A stretch of DNA of 9,678 nucleotides from an uncultured Candidatus Saccharibacteria bacterium (GTDB taxonomy: Bacteria; Patescibacteriota; Saccharimonadia; Saccharimonadales; Saccharimonadaceae): contig CALGUM010000129.1 in NCBI GenBank assembly GCA_937902295.1, forward strand, positions 1 to 9,678, given 5' to 3'. The notes below the pieces were generated by a model. That model worked only from the letters and a program-made list of their open reading frames with translations, did no database searches and was not told the DNA's origin. The position numbers and the translations under genes are program-made. Positions 5,878 to 9,678 of the stretch are shown here, piece after piece (within the stretch, counting starts at the first letter, position 1; every line of letters starts with the position of its first letter).

Positions 5878-6603
5878 ATGAAAATCAGTAACGTAACCGC
5901 GGCTTCGGCCGTCGTATTTTCGGTGATGCTTTTGTTCGCCCCAAGCGCACATGCAGCCGAGAAAGAAACAGAGAAACCAAAAGAGCCTACGCAAACTATC
6001 GTGACAGTAAATGCTGGCGATACGCTCACAAGCATTGCAGAGGCGCACGAGACAACCTATGTAACACTCTTCAATGCAAACGAAAACATTGCGAGCCCAG
6101 ACGCGATCGATATTGGCAATGAGATTCGCATCCCTACTGCGGATGAAGAGTTACCAGATCGTTACGCTGAATATGCCGCAAGCGTTGCAGCGGCCGTAGC
6201 AGCGGCGACAGTAGCAGCACCGGCACCGGCTGCAGCATCTGACTACACACCGGTGTATTCACAAACGTACACCCCAGGATCACAAGCAGTATATGCGACT
6301 GATAGCGCAGGGAACACCTACTTTAAAGGATACTGTACTTGGTACGTAAAAGATCGTCGCCCAGATCTTCCTAATATGCTCGGTAACGGTGGCGAGTGGA
6401 CTGCCAACGCAGCAGCTCGTGGTTATGCTACCGGCTCAACACCACAAGTTGGTGCGGTTGCAGAAACGAATGGTCATGTAGCCTACGTCGAAGCAGTGAA
6501 TGGTGACGGCACCATCACCATCTCAGAAATGAACGGTACCGCAGGGTTCGGCAATGTTGGATCTCGTAACGTTCCTGCTGGAAGCTATAACTACATTTAC
6601 TAG
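5878..6603 (+). CDS. Secreted LysM-CHAP peptidoglycan hydrolase
   Basis: This 241-residue secreted protein probably binds and cuts peptidoglycan (amidase or endopeptidase). It has a Sec signal peptide at residues 1-26 with cleavage after AHA, then a charged stretch. A LysM domain at about 41-86 reads VTVNAGDTLTSIAEAH...NEIRIP. An Ala/Pro-rich linker (about 99-120) leads to a CHAP (NlpC/P60-like) domain at about 145-238. The likely catalytic residues are Cys153 (GYCTWYV), His200 (NGHVAYVEAV) and Glu217 (ISEMNG). The start ATG at 5878 is fixed by a perfect AAGGAG 6 nt upstream; an in-frame ATG at 5863 overlaps that site, and the longer frame to 5755 starts inside the -35 box. It has its own promoter, long leader and terminator, so it is a single-gene unit. 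It could serve self-wall remodelling or act on another cell's wall; the sequence does not say which. Confidence 0.92.
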   Translation: MKISNVTAASAVVFSVMLLFAPSAHAAEKETEKPKEPTQTIVTVNAGDTLTSIAEAHETTYVTLFNANENIASPDAIDIGNEIRIPTADEELPDRYAEYAASVAAAVAAATVAAPAPAAASDYTPVYSQTYTPGSQAVYATDSAGNTYFKGYCTWYVKDRRPDLPNMLGNGGEWTANAAARGYATGSTPQVGAVAETNGHVAYVEAVNGDGTITISEMNGTAGFGNVGSRNVPAGSYNYIY

Positions 6604-6621
6604 TAGCACGCTCTGGCACAC

Positions 6622-6660
6622 TAATAGCTCGCACTCATATGAGTGCGAGCTATTATATTT
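6622..6660. terminator. 34-bp perfect palindrome, terminator between convergent genes
   Basis: Positions 6622-6638 are the exact reverse complement of 6639-6655 (17-bp arms, no spacer), so the RNA forms a stem of about 15 bp with a tight loop. The plus strand continues as TATTT, a modest U-rich tail; the minus side lacks a good T-run. It lies 18 bp after the LysM-CHAP stop and 18 bp beyond the Nudix stop, and probably serves mainly the plus-strand gene. Confidence 0.75.
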
Positions 6661-6673
6661 AGGGGAATGGCTA

Positions 6674-7144
6674 CTACGACTCTAGCCGCTGCTCAGCATA
6701 TCCGCGCGGGTCATCTTGCGCCCATAGTACGACAGCCCATCCGTACGCACTGGGAGTATCACGTACAGATTTTTTTGACACAAACTTAGATGCATCAATC
6801 TCTTCGGGCTGGAGTTTCAGTACTTCGGATTCATTGTAGGGCGTACGAGCCCGAAAGATAAACTGGTATGTCTGCATAATATCGCTTTTTCGATTTATGA
6901 CTCTGATAAAATCCAAATCTTCGACTGCACGCACAATGCCACATTCTTCAATAAGTTCACGTACCGCAGCTTCTGGTGGAGTTTGTTCGTCCTCCGCCCA
7001 ACCACCTGGAAAGCTCCAATACGATTTATAGTTCGCCTTGAGAACAAGGGCTTCGCCCTGTATATTCTCTAATATGACACCCGCGCTCGACGGCCTGGCG
7101 ACGCGCGACGCCAAGTACTGCTGGACATCGCTTCGCTCATACAT
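6674..7144 (-). CDS. Nudix hydrolase
   Basis: A 156-residue Nudix protein that should cleave a nucleoside diphosphate linked to another group, with Mg2+. The Nudix box at about residues 46-68 reads GGWAEDEQTPPEAAV then RELIEECGI. The catalytic REUXEEXGU part is intact, but the first Glu of the GX5E part is Gln (GWAEDEQ). The segment SYWSFPGGW before it is typical of the fold, and the C-terminal half (ARTPYNESEV..LQPEEIDASKFV) fits MutT-like proteins. The substrate cannot be told. I chose the ATG at 7144, which lies one base after the rny stop, over a TTG at 7162 inside rny. No ribosome site is visible, so translation probably depends on ribosomes finishing rny. This coupling suggests a role linked to RNA or nucleotide turnover (inference). 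Confidence 0.88.
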   Translation of the reverse strand: MYERSDVQQYLASRVARPSSAGVILENIQGEALVLKANYKSYWSFPGGWAEDEQTPPEAAVRELIEECGIVRAVEDLDFIRVINRKSDIMQTYQFIFRARTPYNESEVLKLQPEEIDASKFVSKKSVRDTPSAYGWAVVLWAQDDPRGYAEQRLES

Positions 7145-7145
7145 A

Positions 7146-8654
7146 CTATTTTGCAAACTCAATCGCGCGAGTTTCGCGAATTACGTTGACTTTAATTGTT
7201 CCTGGATATTGCATCGTGCTTTCAATCTTGGTGGCAATATCTCGAGCTAGTTTAATCGCGCTGAGATCATCGACAGACTTAGGACTCACAATCACACGAA
7301 CTTCGCGTCCTGCAGAAATAGCGTAGGCCTTATCGATTCCCTTGAACCCTTTGGCTACATTTTCGAGCTCACGCATGCGCTCGCCAAAGTTTTCTGCAGA
7401 AATGTTACGTGCTCCGGGACGCGCCGCCGAGGCTGCATCCACTACGCGCACGACAAGCGCTTCTGGCGTCGTCGCTTCTACGTCATCGTGATGCGCTTCG
7501 ATTGCGTGCGCAACTTCTTCTTTCATGCCATATTTTCTTGCAAGCTCCGCACCGATGTGGTGATGCTTACCCTCTACCTTGTGAGTTACTGCCTTGCCTA
7601 CATCGTGCAGTAATGTTGCAATCTTAACTGTCCGTATATCTGCACCGATTTCATCCGCAATCATACCAGCAATCTGGGCCATCTCTGTACTATGTTTGAG
7701 TACGTTTTGCCCATAGCTCGTACGGAACTTAAGCTCTCCAAGTAACCTAAGCATTTCGCGGGGAATACCCACCACTCCGACATCTCGAGCTGCATCTTCG
7801 CCAGCTTGTTTGATATCTTTGTCGACTTGCTTGCGCGCTTTTTCGACAACTTCTTCGATGCGACCTGGGTGTATTCGGCCATCTTTCATGAGCATCTCCA
7901 TCGTCACACGGGCAACTTGGCGACGTACTGGATCAAAGCTCGACAATACCACCATGCCGGGCGTATCGTCGACTAGTACGTCCACACCGGTCTCGCGCTG
8001 AATCGCTTGGATATTGCGCCCTTCTTTGCCAATAATACGACCCTTCATCTCATCGTCTGTCAATTTAAGTGCTGTGACTGTTCGCTCTGCTGTCACTTCG
8101 CTACTCATTCGTTCCATCGCTGTCAATAAGATGGTCTGTGCGCGCTCCTCGGCGTCTTCTGCAGCGTCTGCTTGCAGCTTGCCTACGAGGTTGACTAGGT
8201 CATCTCGAATGTCACGCTCTGTCATCTGCATGAGTTTTTCGGCCGCTTCTTCTTTTTTGAGCTTAGAGATTTTTTCTAGCTTTTCTTGTTGACGCATACG
8301 AATATCACGTATTTCGGATTTGAGCTTCTCTATTTCGTCTTCTTGGGCACGAAGTTTTTCGGTGCGCGTGTCGAGATCGTCAAACTTACGATCAAGCGTT
8401 ACTTCGCGGTCGATAAGTCGATCTTCTGTTTTCTTAATTTCTTTACGTAGCAATATCTCTTCTTTTTTTGCGGCTTCTGCAATGTCCATTGCTTTGTTCT
8501 GTGCTTTGAGTACTATGTCGTTGGCTTTTTTCTCAGCACTCGCAACTGTCTGTTCGTTTTTTCTTTTTACTCCAGATTGGCGCACCTTTGAATACGCTAC
8601 TGTACCCCCGGCACCTGCTAATAAGCCTACCGCAATGGCAAGAATCTCTATCAT
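7146..8654 (-). CDS. rny: Ribonuclease Y
   Basis: RNase Y is the membrane-bound endoribonuclease that starts mRNA decay in many Gram-positive bacteria. The 502-residue protein has all its parts: an N-terminal membrane helix (3-20), a long charged coiled coil (about 30-190), a KH RNA-binding domain with GRIIGKEGRNIQAIQ (205-219), and an HD phosphohydrolase domain with the metal pair HDVGK (350-354), further histidines at 364-366 (GKHHHIG) and AHHDD (387-391). The C-terminal family domain ends TIKVNVIRETRAIEFAK. Length is close to the usual 520. The ATG at 8654 has AAAGGA 7 nt upstream and a second AGGAG just before it, a strong ribosome site. A perfect TTGACA lies at 8726-8731 on this strand, but no matching -10 was found, so its own promoter is uncertain. 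It is followed by the Nudix gene after a 1-nt gap. Confidence 0.97.
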   Translation of the reverse strand: MIEILAIAVGLLAGAGGTVAYSKVRQSGVKRKNEQTVASAEKKANDIVLKAQNKAMDIAEAAKKEEILLRKEIKKTEDRLIDREVTLDRKFDDLDTRTEKLRAQEDEIEKLKSEIRDIRMRQQEKLEKISKLKKEEAAEKLMQMTERDIRDDLVNLVGKLQADAAEDAEERAQTILLTAMERMSSEVTAERTVTALKLTDDEMKGRIIGKEGRNIQAIQRETGVDVLVDDTPGMVVLSSFDPVRRQVARVTMEMLMKDGRIHPGRIEEVVEKARKQVDKDIKQAGEDAARDVGVVGIPREMLRLLGELKFRTSYGQNVLKHSTEMAQIAGMIADEIGADIRTVKIATLLHDVGKAVTHKVEGKHHHIGAELARKYGMKEEVAHAIEAHHDDVEATTPEALVVRVVDAASAARPGARNISAENFGERMRELENVAKGFKGIDKAYAISAGREVRVIVSPKSVDDLSAIKLARDIATKIESTMQYPGTIKVNVIRETRAIEFAK

Positions 8655-8767
8655 ATATATTTCCTTTCTCCTGCCACCAGTTGTGATGTGCCATATACTC
8701 AGGAATGTGTATCACGGTATGCGGGTGTCAACGCAGAAATCAGTTATTCAGTAAATCAAATGCTTGC

Positions 8768-8790
8768 AAAAATTAGAAAGCTACTTTCTA
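8768..8790 (-). terminator. Weak intrinsic terminator after tsaB
   Basis: On the minus strand TAGAAAG-TAG-CTTTCTA (8790 to 8774) forms a 7-bp stem with a 3-nt loop followed by ATTTTT. It lies 35 bp after the tsaB stop and 114 bp before rny. The stem is A/T-rich, so read-through into rny is likely. Confidence 0.45.
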
Positions 8791-8824
8791 TAATAGCCTG
8801 TGGCGATGCCTATGTGCAAGGCAC

Positions 8825-9208
8825 TTATTTGCGAGGCTGTGTGATTCTTGCCTCTCGGCCGTATTCAGGCAACACAATTTGTTCATCTACACCAGCGCGC
8901 AGTTGCGTTACCGCCACTTGCTGCCAGTCTTCCCCCATCGCGCCAACAATAGGTATATGCTCACTTGCCGCTATGGTGTTCATAGTTGCAGCTCCTATGC
9001 GTAGCCCGGTAAAACTCCCAGGACCGCGAAATACTCCGATACCTTGAATATCTTTAATTGCATAGTCATGGCGAGCAAGAAACTCCACCAGGCGAGATAG
9101 CAGTCCACGCGCGAGCTCTCTATCGGCCTGCCACTCATACGGGTGAGTCTGTTCACCTACCAACGTAATTTTACACAGACCAGTAGAAGTGTCGAGCAGT
9201 ACAATCAC
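8825..9208 (-). CDS. tsaB: Compact TsaB, t6A synthesis scaffold subunit
   Basis: TsaB is the inactive ASKHA-fold partner that supports TsaD in making t6A37 on ANN-decoding tRNAs, together with TsaE. The N-terminal lobe is clear: MIVLLDTSTG (1-10), HPYEWQADRELARGLLSRLV (22-41) and the family signature RGPGSFTGLRIG (61-72), then ASEHIPIVGA. The protein is only 127 residues against about 220-230 for usual TsaB, so most of the second lobe is missing. The end, IVLPEYGREARITQPRK, resembles the PxYxR motif that closes full-length TsaB. This suggests an internal loss rather than simple 3' truncation (inference). The start is GTG at 9208, overlapping the tsaE stop (GTGA), so the genes are coupled. No frameshift remnant of the missing lobe is visible in the 170-bp gap to rny. 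Confidence 0.88.
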   Translation of the reverse strand: MIVLLDTSTGLCKITLVGEQTHPYEWQADRELARGLLSRLVEFLARHDYAIKDIQGIGVFRGPGSFTGLRIGAATMNTIAASEHIPIVGAMGEDWQQVAVTQLRAGVDEQIVLPEYGREARITQPRK

Positions 9209-9660
9209 AGTAGTGGTTCCATGAGTCGTGTGGCTACTTCACCACTATGTGTCCAACTGATATGCCTAGCAGTCTCCTCATCTTTATCCAGACCGATAGT
9301 CAAAGTTAATCGGTCTTCCGGAAGCACTGCATCGACTGCAGCCGCCCATTCGACTACTACAACTGTACTCGGGTCATGTATTGCTTCTGCAAGCTCGTCC
9401 GACATTACTCCTGCCTCGCGCAGCCTATAGAAGTCGTAGTGCGCCAGCCGTAGGCCACCACCTCCGCCATACTCTCGATTTATAGTGAACGTTGGGCTCT
9501 GAACCGGCTCTTCTACTCCGAGCCCTTGAGCTATACCCTTTACGAGTGTCGTTTTTCCTGCACCCACATCACCGACAAGTTCAATCACATCGCCGCCGCG
9601 TATATTTTGGGCGATTTTATTGCCAATCTCCAGCATGTGAGTCAGGGAATCTATCTTCAT
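9205..9660 (-). CDS. tsaE: TsaE, t6A synthesis ATPase
   Basis: TsaE is the P-loop ATPase that drives turnover of the TsaB-TsaD complex in t6A tRNA modification. The 151-residue protein is of usual length. Counting from the ATG at 9660, it has Walker A GDVGAGKTT at 30-38, SPTFTINREY at 55-64 (switch-like segment with the conserved Thr), LAHYDFYRL at 72-80 and the Walker-B-like strand VVVVEWA at 100-106. A GTG lies two codons upstream, but the ATG was preferred because the promoter's -10 box TATACT ends 7 nt before it and no ribosome site is present. The 3' end overlaps tsaB by 4 bp. tsaD is not in the window. Confidence 0.95.
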   Translation of the reverse strand: MKIDSLTHMLEIGNKIAQNIRGGDVIELVGDVGAGKTTLVKGIAQGLGVEEPVQSPTFTINREYGGGGGLRLAHYDFYRLREAGVMSDELAEAIHDPSTVVVVEWAAAVDAVLPEDRLTLTIGLDKDEETARHISWTHSGEVATRLMEPLL

Positions 9661-9667
9661 TACCACT

Positions 9668-9673
9668 AGTATA
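9668..9673 (-). promoter_or_regulatory. -10 box TATACT for tsaE-tsaB
   Basis: Minus-strand TATACT is followed by 7 nt (AGTGGTA) and then the tsaE ATG at 9660, the same geometry as at murT, implying a leaderless mRNA. The -35 region would lie beyond the right edge of the window and cannot be judged. Confidence 0.45.
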
Positions 9674-9678
9674 CAACA

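Noticed and set aside
8703..8731. Minus-strand rny promoter based on TTGACA at 8726-8731
   Set aside because: No -10 with better than 3 of 6 matches is found at 16-18 bp. It is mentioned in the rny entry but not called.
8320..8754. 144-codon Ser-rich plus-strand open frame opposite rny
   Set aside because: It is the antisense shadow of the Lys/Glu-rich coiled coil of RNase Y.
8764..8794. Plus-strand promoter TTGCAA-N19-TATAAT in the tsaB-rny gap
   Set aside because: The spacer is too long, no plus-strand gene follows, and the TATAAT overlaps an arm of the minus-strand terminator hairpin.
1..9678. Mobile elements, CRISPR, phage, toxin-antitoxin or defence genes
   Set aside because: No transposase, integrase, repeat-spacer array, flanking duplication or recognisable defence protein is present; the genes read as core chromosome.

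Overview
The window looks like chromosome of a Patescibacteria/CPR bacterium, most likely Candidatus Saccharibacteria (TM7). This is inferred from the gene mix: MurT/GatD cell-wall amidation genes, RNase Y, a small secreted LysM-CHAP wall enzyme, a compact TsaB, several short lineage-type membrane proteins, and a Gram-positive-like cell plan with no outer-membrane gene. TGA is a normal stop (it ends murT and tsaE), so the UGA=Gly code of Gracilibacteria/Absconditabacteria does not apply. No mobile element, CRISPR array or phage gene is visible.

Layout. Positions 1-523 (minus strand) hold two overlapping membrane-protein genes, the second running off the left edge. They are divergent from murT-gatD (617-2613, plus), which should amidate the second residue of the peptidoglycan stem peptide. 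gatD is followed by a small terminator whose hairpin overlaps the promoter of a tRNA-Pro(UGG) gene (2693-2768), then a strong hairpin shared with the convergent gene at 2835-4289 (minus), a membrane-anchored six-hairpin-glycosidase-like protein. A gene-free stretch of about 300 bp precedes an unrecognised three-helix membrane protein (4590-5501, plus). After another gap comes a classic promoter, a structured leader and a secreted LysM-CHAP protein (5878-6603, plus), closed by a perfect 34-bp palindrome. The right third is one minus-strand run read from the right: tsaE-tsaB (t6A tRNA modification, 4-bp overlap), then rny (RNase Y) and, one base after its stop, a Nudix hydrolase.

How it fits together. 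Three functions recur: wall synthesis and remodelling (MurT/GatD, LysM-CHAP, possibly the glycosidase), translation (tRNA-Pro, TsaE/TsaB) and RNA/nucleotide turnover (RNase Y, Nudix). No new multi-gene system stands out.

The most notable signals are: a repeated arrangement in which a -10 box lies only 6-7 nt before the ATG (murT, tsaE, the 127-aa membrane protein), implying leaderless mRNAs beside genes with strong Shine-Dalgarno sites; a MurT without the cysteine zinc ribbon of characterised homologues; a TsaB of about half length that keeps what looks like the family's last motif; and an unusual leader in front of the LysM-CHAP gene. All functional calls come from reading motifs; no database search was possible.
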